Source: Treponema sp. (lineage in GTDB: Bacteria; Spirochaetota; Spirochaetia; Treponematales; Treponemataceae). Taken from it: a stretch of 5,174 nucleotides of DNA. Positions 1 to 5,174 of this stretch are shown here, piece by piece. Each line of letters begins with the position of its first letter. Position 1 is the stretch's first letter. Location of the stretch: contig JAAVAM010000041.1 of NCBI GenBank assembly GCA_014804085.1, positions 57,124 through 62,297 on the forward strand, written 5' to 3'. The translations under genes and the position numbers were made by a program. The notes beneath the pieces are model-generated. The model saw only the letters and a program-made list of their open reading frames with translations, did not search any database and was not told the DNA's origin.

Positions 1-1
1 C

Positions 2-37
2 CTTGCCTGCGCCGCACTGCTTCTGGCACAATCCTGC
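2..37 (+). other. Lipoprotein signal-peptide remnant and lipobox
   Basis: The first visible residues are LACAALLLAQSC, a hydrophobic core ending in Cys12 (TGC at 35-37), followed by TDVF. The -3 to +1 residues A-Q-S-C depart from the classical L-A-G-C lipobox, but relaxed lipoboxes are known in spirochaetes. The positively charged n-region must lie just upstream of the window. Cleavage before Cys12 and lipidation would tether the whole protein by its N terminus. Cys3 is an unlikely alternative because it sits inside the hydrophobic core. Confidence 0.7.
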
Positions 38-3000
38 ACGGACGTTTTTCACGAGCTGATTCCGCCGTCCGACAGCGACATCCATAGTTTCTCCGTTGAG
101 AACACCGACAGAACGCGCTACTGTGCCGCGGAGACGGACAGCACGGACATCACCATACCCGTTCCCGCCGGCACGGACGTAACCTCGCTTGTCCCGGTCA
201 TAGAATTAGGCTCAAAATCAACCGTCATTCCAGTCACGCTGCCGTACATCCACCGGGCGTTTCCCTCCGCCGACCTGATGAACCTTGCCGTACAGATGAA
301 CGCCTCGCAAAAGGCAGGCGATCTCGCTAACTGGATGCTGAATTTTATCCGCGAGAACAAGGATTTCTCCGTTCCGCCGCTGGACGAGCCGATTGATTTT
401 ACGCAGCCGGTCATGTTCTGCGTCATTGCCGGACGCGGAAACTACCGGCTGTATACGGTCACCGTTGTGCCGGAAAAAACGGAGCAACCGACAGACCCCG
501 AACAGCCTTCACCGTCCGAGCCTGATAATCCTTCCGAACCCGACACGCCGCCTGTGCCCCCTGCAACGGAATGCGAGAAAAAAATCCTTTCGTTCGTCGT
601 AAACGAGCCGAAGCAGACAAAACCTTCCGTCATCACGGAAGACACCGTAGCGTTCTATCTGAACGCCGGAGCGGACAGCAGCGCGCTCTATCCGCTCATC
701 ACCGTGTCCGAAGGCGCAGGCATTCTTCCGCTGACGCAGGAATACCTGCTCAGGCTCTTTTCCTATACGGAACTGATTTCGTTCTATTCGGGATATTCCT
801 CCGCAAGGGACACAAACGCGTTTATCTCCGCCACCGTCAAAAAACTGGACGCAGCTAAAATCGCAAAAATCATGGAATCAGATCTTTCGCTTCCGATTGA
901 CTTTTCCGGCCTCAACAGCCTTTTCGGCGTTCCGTTTGCCGTCATTGGAGCGGACAAGACTGCACATGTCTATTCTATTTCATGCGTCACCGACAAGGAC
1001 ACCGCCGCGCTCACCGCGTTCGCCGTCACAAAAATCCGCAATCCGGGGCTTATGGGCGACGCGGACGTATCGGTCAGCGGGGACACTGTTACCATAACGG
1101 CAACCTATCCCGTAGAGTATCGGAATTTCACGCTCATCCCGGACATTGTGATTGAGGGCGACACGTGGGAAATCACCGACGGAACGCTCCGTGCCGAGCA
1201 GGTCGGCACAGGCGGCGAGGAAGCAGAATACGCCGCCGGACTTAAAAAGGCAGTCTACCTTGTGCCGGGCGACGCATATCCTATTGGAAAGGAATACACC
1301 GCAACGCTTACCGTCCGCCGCGGAGAAGCCGCCGCCACCTACACGCTTCGCCTCATCTACCGGGAAGACCCGGACACCATCAGGAGCATTACCGACTTCC
1401 GTTTCCTCAGCCTGCGGAATCCCGGCATAAAGGCAACCGCAATGGCATCGATCTCAAAGAACGAGGACACCGGCTTTATTTCTGCCACCGTCTTATACGA
1501 AGGAGGCGAGCCGCCCTATGACCTTGTGGCAGATTTCTATTCGCCGGGAACATGCACCGTCGAGCATGGAGAGCAGGTATCGGGAAAAAGCCGGAACAAC
1601 TTCCAATATGACGTTCAGATGCTCTGCACGTCAAAAAACAAGCTGTTCTGCCGTCTCTACACCGTGCAGGTAACGTTCGTCAAAGTAAAGACGGCGGAAG
1701 CAGTGCTGAACTATTTTGCGTTTCCCAAGCACCTGAACCCTGACCTGAGCCAGTCCGCCACGGGACTGATTGACGAAAGCAGTGGCACCGTCTACGTCAA
1801 TGCAAAGTACCACACGCCGGAAAAGCCCGCACGGCTCGTCCCGGAATTCGCTGCGACCGGCACGGTCACCGTGAACAGCATCCTCCAGTCAAGCGGATTC
1901 AGCGCGCAGGACTTCTCCCGCTCCGTCTATTATGCCGTCCGCGACCAGAACGAATGGTCGTCCGACACCCGCACGTACCGCGTCTCCGTAAACTGGGAGC
2001 AGGACGAACAGTCCGCCTGCGCCATCACCGATTTCGGCTTCAGCACGGCGGACAATCCTTTGCTTGAAAAGGACATTTCCGCGCGCATAAACGAGCGCGC
2101 GGGCACGATTTACGCGCTCCTTCCCAAAGACGCGGGAAAATCAGACCTTGCCCCGTACTTTTCTGCGCAGGGAACGGTCACGGTAGGCTCTGCCGAGCAG
2201 ACAAGCGGACGCTCGCGGCTTGATTTTTCAAACGAAGTCATCTACACGGTCACCAGTGCGAACGGACTGTATTCCAAGCAGTACGCCGTCTCCGTGCAGG
2301 AGGCAGGGCCGGTCATCTACGTGAACGCCGCCGCCATTGGACGGAACAACGGAACATGCTGGCAGGACGCATACATCACGCTTGACGCCGCGTTTGAGCA
2401 GGCAGCGGCCTACGGCGACGCGCACAAAGAAATATGGATAGCGCACAACGGCGGAGAAGCATACGTTCCGCTTTCCGACGAGTACCGCCAAAACGGACTG
2501 CCGCTCACCGCAAACACCATAATCCGCGGCGGCTTTGAAGGCAAGGACACGGAGACGAAAGCAGAAGATCGGCGGACAAAGCAGCGAAGCATAGCATTTA
2601 CTGTAAACGCCGTAGAAAATGCCCGAGAAAACGCGGAGATACAAATACCTATCGACCACAAAACCAACGTATGTGCGGTGCAGACAAAACTCTGTATGCA
2701 GGACGACAGTACAGGCTTGTACTATTCCAGTACACAAGAGAACGGGAAGATTGTGTTTGACGGAATAGAGATAGAGAAGAAAGAGACCGACAACAACGCT
2801 CTCTTTTATTGTGGAACTAGCGACGATGTATATCTAACCTTCTCAGACTGCACTGTCCGCTGTAATCAGGTCTCCGCTAGCCAATGCTGGTACGGAGTCT
2901 ATGTCTCCATCGAGAACTGTGATTTTTATACCAGGTGTGTGACTGGCTATGGCATAAACGCATCCGGCTCCAATTTCAAGCCTGCACCCTCCTCCGACTA

Positions 3001-4885
3001 TATTCATTTTTACACCTGCGCCGGCACTTCGCTTAAAACATGCGTATTCCAAGCCGAACCAGAACACCCCTATAAGATAATGACCCACCACTACTCCAAG
3101 ATAGATTCATGCTCTTTTAACAACGTAGGCATTGACAGTACTAATGACCAGCTTTCATTAACGAACAGTCTTTGTTCTTACAAGCGCATTCCCAAATCTT
3201 TTGAAGCAACCAAAATTTCCTACTGTGAACTAAAAAATGAATCGGGAGAAGACATTAACATCAGCCCTACTTATTACCACAATAATGTAACCATAGAGAA
3301 CAGCAACATAGAAGGCTTTAATCTCAACCTTAATACAAACCTTCAAACAACAAATCCAAAACTTTCTGTTACGCACAGCAAGTTCCTAAAATCTTCATTC
3401 AAACAACTGACAAAAAACTATAACTATACAATAAAAATGACCGACGTAACGATGAAAGAAACTGGAAAGTGTCTGATTAGCGATAGCATATCTTTTTATG
3501 CAGCACCCGAGAGCATAACTGTCCAGCTGACAAACTGCATATTTTCTGACTCCCCTTCCTCCAATTCCAGATATATAAACCTGAACTCTGAAAACTCCAG
3601 CATCGACATCGACAACTGCTCATTCAACATACACGAAACCGCGTGGGTGCTTAACATCGGAGGCAACGCAACAATAACAAATTCGGATTTCCTGTGTAAA
3701 TCAGAAAACGATTGCGCTTCCTTCTGGATAGCCGGTAAAAGCGTAGTTACGGACAGCACATTTGAAAGCAATGGCTGTATAAATTTAAAATTAAATTGGA
3801 ATCTTCCCCGCGAATCGGACAAGGGAACGGTATTCACCAACAACAAGCTCAGAGGGCAGTACACAATACTTGAGGCTCGCAACATAAGGGAACTTAAAGA
3901 CAACAAGTACGACAATTTTGTGGATTATTACCTACGGAATCCTCTTGATGATGACGCTATAGATCTTCTTTCAGAAACAATATATGCTGAACCAGGCGCA
4001 AAAAAAGCATTCCTCGGTTTATCAAACTCAAACAGAGAAATAATCATTGACCCCAAAGAACACGAGAAATACAAGGACTTTTTATGCGGCCTGAGCCTAT
4101 CAAATGCGACTGCCACTATAAAAGGTCAAGATTTTGGAAAAATGCCGTCATTCTTAAACAAATACTATCAAGTCAGTGGCACTGACTGCAAACTTACTCT
4201 GAAAGACTGTACATTCGACGGTAGCAATCAAACGGCTTCCGCAGTACATATAGACCGTTATGACTATGATAACGCAGCCACAGAGCTTATTATTGACAAC
4301 TGCTCATTCTCAAACTATATCCTTGATAATGCCGGCGCAGTTTATGTAGACGCAGAAAAGGTGGAGATAAAAAATAACTGCTTATTCACTCACTGTACAA
4401 GCTCCGCCAATTATGGTGGCGGGGCAATCTATGTCAGTGCAAATACATTGAAGATCAATAAATCAACTTTCTCTAACAACACTGTAAACAACACTGGCGG
4501 AGCGATTCGCTATATCGGCAACAAAATAATTATTGAAGACTCAATCTTCACCGAAAACACAACAAAGACATGGAGAGGCGGAGCAGTTCTTATTTATAAT
4601 CCCAAAACTGTCTCACTAAGCAACTGCAAGTTTACCGGCAATAAAAGTTTCGAAAAAAATGAAGAGCAGAGCGGTGGAGGAGCACTCGCCATAGAGTGCT
4701 GGCAAGATGACGTGATTGCCACCATTGACAGCTGTACATTCGACCAAAACTCCAGTTCAAGAGGAAACGATGTGTTTATGGCTGCAAAATGGACAGGGGA
4801 ACATGGCGGTCAATTCGAAAGATGCAAACTGTATATCAAAAATTGCACGCCTAATGTCTATACAAACTATATCACAAAGCAATGA
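2..4885 (+). CDS. Large lipoprotein with Ig-like stalk and Pmp-like beta-helix (5' end missing)
   Basis: The frame is open from the left edge to TGA at 4883-4885, giving 1627 visible residues (numbered here from the codon at base 2). No ATG or GTG precedes 278 in frame, and the bases before 278 encode a hydrophobic signal-peptide core with a Cys, so the true start lies upstream of the window. Visible order: lipobox Cys12; modules A (27-156) and B (194-329) around an acidic Pro-rich linker; repeats C (335-454), D (458-562), E (565-665) and F (672-767); beta-helix entry motif (771-864); beta-helix blocks 915-1282 and 1395-1592 around an interruption; C-cap to 1627. No catalytic motif, autotransporter barrel, LPXTG or other C-terminal sorting signal is seen. 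From family knowledge, such beta-helices in spirochaetes are annotated as polymorphic outer-membrane-like or parallel beta-helix proteins. A surface adhesion or display role is inference. GC content falls sharply inside the gene. The partial coding call is near certain; the function is not. Confidence 0.95.
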   Translation, partial: LACAALLLAQSCTDVFHELIPPSDSDIHSFSVENTDRTRYCAAETDSTDITIPVPAGTDVTSLVPVIELGSKSTVIPVTLPYIHRAFPSADLMNLAVQMNASQKAGDLANWMLNFIRENKDFSVPPLDEPIDFTQPVMFCVIAGRGNYRLYTVTVVPEKTEQPTDPEQPSPSEPDNPSEPDTPPVPPATECEKKILSFVVNEPKQTKPSVITEDTVAFYLNAGADSSALYPLITVSEGAGILPLTQEYLLRLFSYTELISFYSGYSSARDTNAFISATVKKLDAAKIAKIMESDLSLPIDFSGLNSLFGVPFAVIGADKTAHVYSISCVTDKDTAALTAFAVTKIRNPGLMGDADVSVSGDTVTITATYPVEYRNFTLIPDIVIEGDTWEITDGTLRAEQVGTGGEEAEYAAGLKKAVYLVPGDAYPIGKEYTATLTVRRGEAAATYTLRLIYREDPDTIRSITDFRFLSLRNPGIKATAMASISKNEDTGFISATVLYEGGEPPYDLVADFYSPGTCTVEHGEQVSGKSRNNFQYDVQMLCTSKNKLFCRLYTVQVTFVKVKTAEAVLNYFAFPKHLNPDLSQSATGLIDESSGTVYVNAKYHTPEKPARLVPEFAATGTVTVNSILQSSGFSAQDFSRSVYYAVRDQNEWSSDTRTYRVSVNWEQDEQSACAITDFGFSTADNPLLEKDISARINERAGTIYALLPKDAGKSDLAPYFSAQGTVTVGSAEQTSGRSRLDFSNEVIYTVTSANGLYSKQYAVSVQEAGPVIYVNAAAIGRNNGTCWQDAYITLDAAFEQAAAYGDAHKEIWIAHNGGEAYVPLSDEYRQNGLPLTANTIIRGGFEGKDTETKAEDRRTKQRSIAFTVNAVENARENAEIQIPIDHKTNVCAVQTKLCMQDDSTGLYYSSTQENGKIVFDGIEIEKKETDNNALFYCGTSDDVYLTFSDCTVRCNQVSASQCWYGVYVSIENCDFYTRCVTGYGINASGSNFKPAPSSDYIHFYTCAGTSLKTCVFQAEPEHPYKIMTHHYSKIDSCSFNNVGIDSTNDQLSLTNSLCSYKRIPKSFEATKISYCELKNESGEDINISPTYYHNNVTIENSNIEGFNLNLNTNLQTTNPKLSVTHSKFLKSSFKQLTKNYNYTIKMTDVTMKETGKCLISDSISFYAAPESITVQLTNCIFSDSPSSNSRYINLNSENSSIDIDNCSFNIHETAWVLNIGGNATITNSDFLCKSENDCASFWIAGKSVVTDSTFESNGCINLKLNWNLPRESDKGTVFTNNKLRGQYTILEARNIRELKDNKYDNFVDYYLRNPLDDDAIDLLSETIYAEPGAKKAFLGLSNSNREIIIDPKEHEKYKDFLCGLSLSNATATIKGQDFGKMPSFLNKYYQVSGTDCKLTLKDCTFDGSNQTASAVHIDRYDYDNAATELIIDNCSFSNYILDNAGAVYVDAEKVEIKNNCLFTHCTSSANYGGGAIYVSANTLKINKSTFSNNTVNNTGGAIRYIGNKIIIEDSIFTENTTKTWRGGAVLIYNPKTVSLSNCKFTGNKSFEKNEEQSGGGALAIECWQDDVIATIDSCTFDQNSSSRGNDVFMAAKWTGEHGGQFERCKLYIKNCTPNVYTNYITKQ
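80..469 (+). repeat. Module A: beta-sandwich-like repeat with helical insertion
   Basis: Residues 27-156. The module opens with IHSFSVEN and has a TSLVP strand motif (DVTSLVPVIE). An amphipathic, probably helical stretch follows around ADLMNLAVQMNASQKAGDL. It closes with EPIDFTQPVMFCVIAG and the final strand YRLYTVTV. It aligns by eye over its whole length with module B, including the helical part. The opening [IL]xSF and closing YTVTV resemble DUF5018/cadherin-like bacterial repeats, but the ~60-residue insertion is not part of the common form. It may be a separate, unnamed family. Confidence 0.6.
470..568 (+). other. Pro/Glu/Ser-rich linker between modules A and B
   Basis: Residues 157-189 are low complexity and dominated by P, E, S, D and T, with the tandem unit PSEPDNPSEPD at its centre. 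It is strongly acidic and probably extended and flexible, spacing module A from module B. Comparable proline-rich linkers are common just after the lipidated Cys or between domains of bacterial surface lipoproteins. Here it sits after the first domain. Confidence 0.8.
581..988 (+). repeat. Module B: second copy of the expanded module
   Basis: Residues 194-329. It matches module A in order: opening ILSFVVNE (A: IHSFSVEN), central LPLTQEYLLRLFSYTEL (A: IPVTLPYIHRAFPSADL), late LPIDFSG (A: EPIDFTQ), then FAVIGADK (A: FCVIAGRG) and final strand VYSISCV (A: LYTVTVV). The insertion, including LDAAKIAKIME, again looks helical. The A/B pair reads as an old duplication, strongly diverged in sequence but conserved in layout. 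Function is unknown. Confidence 0.6.
1004..1363 (+). repeat. Repeat C: divergent beta-sandwich-like domain
   Basis: Residues 335-454. It opens with LTAFAVTKIRNPGL, which matches the [IL]xxFxFxxxxNPxL opening of repeats D and F, and then has alternating strands (VSVSGDTVTITATYP, FTLIPDIVIEGD). The second half differs from D-F: it lacks the Q[ST]SG and DF signature, has an acidic glycine-rich loop (GTGGEEAEYAA), and ends with YTATLTVRRG and TYTLRLIYRE. It is best taken as a diverged member of the same repeat series. Confidence 0.5.
1373..1687 (+). repeat. Repeat D: DUF5018-like domain
   Basis: Residues 458-562. It opens with ITDFRFLSLRNPGI and an ISKNEDTGFISATV strand pair. The signature PGTCTVEHGEQVSGKSRNNF (bases 1544-1603) lines up with TGTVTV..QSSG..DF in repeat E and QGTVTV..QTSG..DF in repeat F. 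It closes with LYTVQVTFVKV. The pattern is that of DUF5018/cadherin-like bacterial beta-sandwich repeats. By inference it is a structural stalk unit. Confidence 0.65.
1694..1996 (+). repeat. Repeat E: DUF5018-like domain
   Basis: Residues 565-665. It opens with LNYFAFPKHLNPDL, then GLIDESSGTVYVNAKY, ARLVPEFAATGTVTV, LQSSGFSAQDFSRSVYYAV, and the final strand TYRVSVNWEQ. This is a clean copy of the IDE-sGt-(I/V)yv, LxPxF, tGtVTV, QxSG, DFs and YxV motif order typical of these repeats. The core signature spans bases 1856-1939. Confidence 0.75.
2015..2302 (+). repeat. Repeat F: DUF5018-like domain
   Basis: Residues 672-767. It opens with ITDFGFSTADNPLLEKDI, then ARINERAGTIYALLP, DLAPYFSAQGTVTVGS, QTSGRSRLDFSNEVIYTV, and ends KQYAVSVQ. 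It is the closest partner of repeat E, with a core signature at bases 2168-2251. It is the last stalk repeat and runs directly into the beta-helix entry motif only a few residues later. Confidence 0.75.
2312..2593 (+). other. Pmp-type beta-helix entry motif
   Basis: Residues 771-864. The segment reads YVNAAAIGRNNGTCWQDAY, LDAAFEQAAAYG, EIWIA, then IIRGGFEGKDTET and an RR pair at 857-858. This matches the opening of many bacterial Pmp-like beta-helix proteins (YVn..GnnGtsW..A...L..AL..A..gdeIwvA ... GGF.G.Et...R). The usual IWVA-G-Y loop is altered here to IWIAHNGGEAY. The motif lies wholly in GC-rich DNA, just before the drop in GC. Confidence 0.75.
2744..3847 (+). repeat. Beta-helix block 1 (no GGA motifs)
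   Basis: Residues 915-1282. From about residue 1039 there are degenerate rungs built on [ND]-x-[CS]-x-F, with the F-position residue at 1039, 1077, 1103, 1128, 1151, 1181, 1208, 1230 and 1254. Spacing is mostly 22-30 residues. Examples are DSCSF, THSKF, TNCIF, DNCSF, TNSDF and DSTF. Less regular C-containing strands (SDCTV, ENCDF, KTCVF) occur before that. The spacing and the alternation of hydrophobic strands with polar loops indicate a right-handed parallel beta-helix. The GGA[ILV] signature of Pmp proteins is absent from this block. Confidence 0.65.
3611..3625 (+). repeat. 15-bp exact repeat, copy 1 (encodes DNCSF rung)
   Basis: The string gacaactgctcattc occurs here and again at 4295-4309, in the same frame, in beta-helix blocks 1 and 2. 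It encodes the rung signature DNCSF in both. Confidence 0.7.
3848..4183 (+). other. Non-repetitive interruption between beta-helix blocks
   Basis: Residues 1283-1394 lack the rung motif for about 150 residues (F1254 to F1405). The stretch is charged and partly helical in appearance (ARNIRELKDNKYDNFVDYYL, then DDDAIDLLSE), with AEPGAKKAFLGLS and DPKEHEKYKDF after it. It could be a loop or small domain projecting from the helix, or a run of rungs too degenerate to see. I do not recognise a family. Confidence 0.45.
4184..4777 (+). repeat. Beta-helix block 2 with GGA[IVL] Pmp-like rungs
   Basis: Residues 1395-1592 have regular rungs with [NDS]-[NDS]-C/S-x-F centred on F at 1405, 1436, 1462, 1490, 1516, 1544 and 1580 (spacing 26-36). 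Between them are AGAV (1444), GGAI (1473), GGAI (1499), GGAV (1526) and GGAL (1559). The alternation of CxF and GGA[IVL] is the Pmp signature known from Chlamydia polymorphic membrane proteins and many other bacterial surface beta-helices. Some FxxN strings (FSNN, FTEN, FTGN, FDQN) are also present. Confidence 0.8.
4295..4309 (+). repeat. 15-bp exact repeat, copy 2 (encodes DNCSF rung)
   Basis: This copy is identical to 3611-3625. A second, shorter exact pair (ctgtacattcgac, 13 bp) occurs at 4207-4219 and 4732-4744 and encodes the C-T-F-D rung. Identity at synonymous positions suggests rung duplication or gene-conversion-like exchange, though chance identity from a shared motif cannot be excluded. 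Confidence 0.65.
4778..4885 (+). other. C-terminal cap of the beta-helix protein
   Basis: After FDQNSSSRGNDVF the chain ends within about 35 residues, with HGGQFERCKLYIKNC as a last strand and the terminus NYITKQ. The RGNDV turn is common at the end of bacterial Pmp-like helices. No ~250-residue autotransporter barrel follows, and the final residue is Gln, not the aromatic residue typical of barrel signals. This supports anchoring by the N-terminal lipid. Confidence 0.6.
4882..4885 (+). promoter_or_regulatory. ATGA stop/start overlap (translational coupling)
   Basis: The ATG of the downstream lipoprotein overlaps the TGA of the beta-helix gene. The preceding 20 bases (ctatatcacaaagca region) contain no purine-rich Shine-Dalgarno match. 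Initiation therefore probably depends on ribosomes finishing the upstream gene, which implies one transcript. No terminator or promoter can fit between the genes. Confidence 0.75.
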
Positions 4886-5174
4886 CCGTCTCTCCCCTGC
4901 TCCGCCACATCGTCCGTTTTTCCGCACGTATTTCCGCCGCCGTCCTGCTGCTGTGCTCGTGCAGTCAGCCGGAGGTGGAGTTCAAGGATATTCTTGTGGG
5001 CACGGAGGCGGAGCTGGTCGCACTGCACATAAACACGCTCCTTGCAAAAAATACCTACGCGCGCGGCGAGCCGTTGGACATCTCGTACCTCTTTGTGCAG
5101 GGCGAGTATTCCGACGGCACAAAGCGGAAAGTCGAAATTTCGGTGGAAGAGAACATCTCCGGCTACGACGCAAT
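4882..5174 (+). CDS. Lipoprotein with N-terminal Big_3-like Ig domain (3' end missing)
   Basis: An open frame of 97 codons plus two bases runs off the right edge. The start is supported by the signal peptide: an Arg-containing n-region (R8, R12, R16), a hydrophobic core ISAAVLLL, and L-C-S-C ending at Cys27, the likely lipidated residue. Cys25 is a possible alternative. The mature part begins SQPEVEF. Residues 43-97 look like the opening of a bacterial Ig-like Big_3 domain: LHINTLLAKNTYARGEPLDI, then a YSDGTKRKVEI strand and SGYDA. These match the family pattern of tY..Ge.lDls..V...YsDGt.k.v and the sGyD turn. From family knowledge such domains occur in tandem in spirochaete and Firmicute surface proteins. 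GC is high (about 67% in the line at 4921), like the stalk of the upstream gene. It probably works at the same cell surface as its neighbour; function unknown. Confidence 0.85.
   Translation, partial: MTVSPLLRHIVRFSARISAAVLLLCSCSQPEVEFKDILVGTEAELVALHINTLLAKNTYARGEPLDISYLFVQGEYSDGTKRKVEISVEENISGYDA

Larger units (their letters stand above)
2594..4885. other. AT-rich segment within a GC-rich locus
   Basis: Hand counts on single 60-base lines give 63% GC at 1021 and 62% at 1861. GC is then 48% at 2581, 43% at 2641, 45% at 2701, 37% at 3241 and 33% at 3301, and returns to 67% at 4921. The segment begins just after the beta-helix entry motif and ends at the stop codon. Codon choice shifts too, with AAT, ATA, AAA and TTA becoming frequent. 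The reading frame is continuous across both edges. I saw no flanking direct or inverted repeat and no transposase or integrase. Confidence 0.85.

Noticed and set aside
278..280. ATG as the start of the large gene
   Set aside because: The same frame is open to the left edge and encodes a lipoprotein signal core and a whole-length match to module B before this codon, so starting here would cut module A in half.
578..584. A7 tract after the linker (others at 4000-4006 and 4653-4659; an A6 at 474-479) as phase-variable slip sites
   Set aside because: Runs of six or seven A are short for slipped-strand variation, occur at several unrelated places and fall on ordinary Lys codons. The frame is intact across each.
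2228..2737. Minus-strand open frame of 169 codons, and other minus-strand or off-frame openings
   Set aside because: All lie within the clearly coding plus-strand frame, show no domain or signal pattern, and cross conserved motifs of the real protein; they are shadows.
4681..4700. 7-bp inverted repeat agcactc...gagtgct as a terminator
   Set aside because: It lies inside the coding sequence (GALAIEC), has no following T run, and the next gene overlaps the stop downstream.
2594..4885. Insertion element or prophage fragment as the source of the low-GC segment
   Set aside because: No transposase, integrase, terminal inverted repeat or target duplication is visible, and the reading frame continues through both edges with beta-helix protein throughout.
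2312..4885. Pectate-lyase or glycoside-hydrolase type beta-helix enzyme
   Set aside because: The entry motif and the GGA/CxF rungs are Pmp-like, and no conserved Asp/Arg/Lys catalytic cluster of polysaccharide lyases or polygalacturonases is recognisable.
1..5174. tRNA, rRNA, CRISPR array, riboswitch or origin
   Set aside because: Nearly every base is coding in one of the two genes. No regularly spaced direct repeats, cloverleaf or DnaA-box cluster was seen.

Overview
The window shows two lipoprotein genes in one orientation, both cut by the window edges. The layout suggests a host-associated spirochaete, most likely Treponema or a close relative. The reasons are a relaxed Cys lipobox (A-Q-S-C), serial Ig-like/cadherin-like repeats of the kind annotated DUF5018 in Treponema, a Pmp-like right-handed beta-helix, and a neighbouring lipoprotein that starts with a Big_3-like Ig domain. 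The genus call is inference (about 0.6) because no RNA or housekeeping gene is present.

Bases 2-4885 are one open reading frame already open at the left edge. The ATG at 278 is an internal methionine, not the start. The visible 1627 residues read as a lipoprotein signal-peptide remnant with Cys12, then two related ~130-residue modules with a helical insertion (A and B) separated by a Pro/Glu/Ser linker. Four smaller beta-sandwich-like repeats follow (C-F), then a Pmp-type beta-helix entry motif. After that come a first beta-helix block, a non-repetitive interruption, a second block with GGA[IVL] signatures, and a short C-terminal cap. No C-terminal beta-barrel or sorting signal is present, so I infer a lipid-anchored stalk carrying a beta-helix tip.

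Bases 4882-5174 begin a second lipoprotein whose ATG overlaps the first gene's stop (ATGA). The two genes are probably co-transcribed and translationally coupled. There is no intergenic space and therefore no visible promoter or terminator.

The most striking signal is compositional. Bases 1 to ~2590 are about 62% GC in sampled lines, the beta-helix part from ~2590 to the stop codon drops to roughly 33-48%, and the next gene returns at once to about 67%. The boundary falls just after the conserved beta-helix entry motif, which suggests a modular gene whose distal tip has a different history from its stalk.
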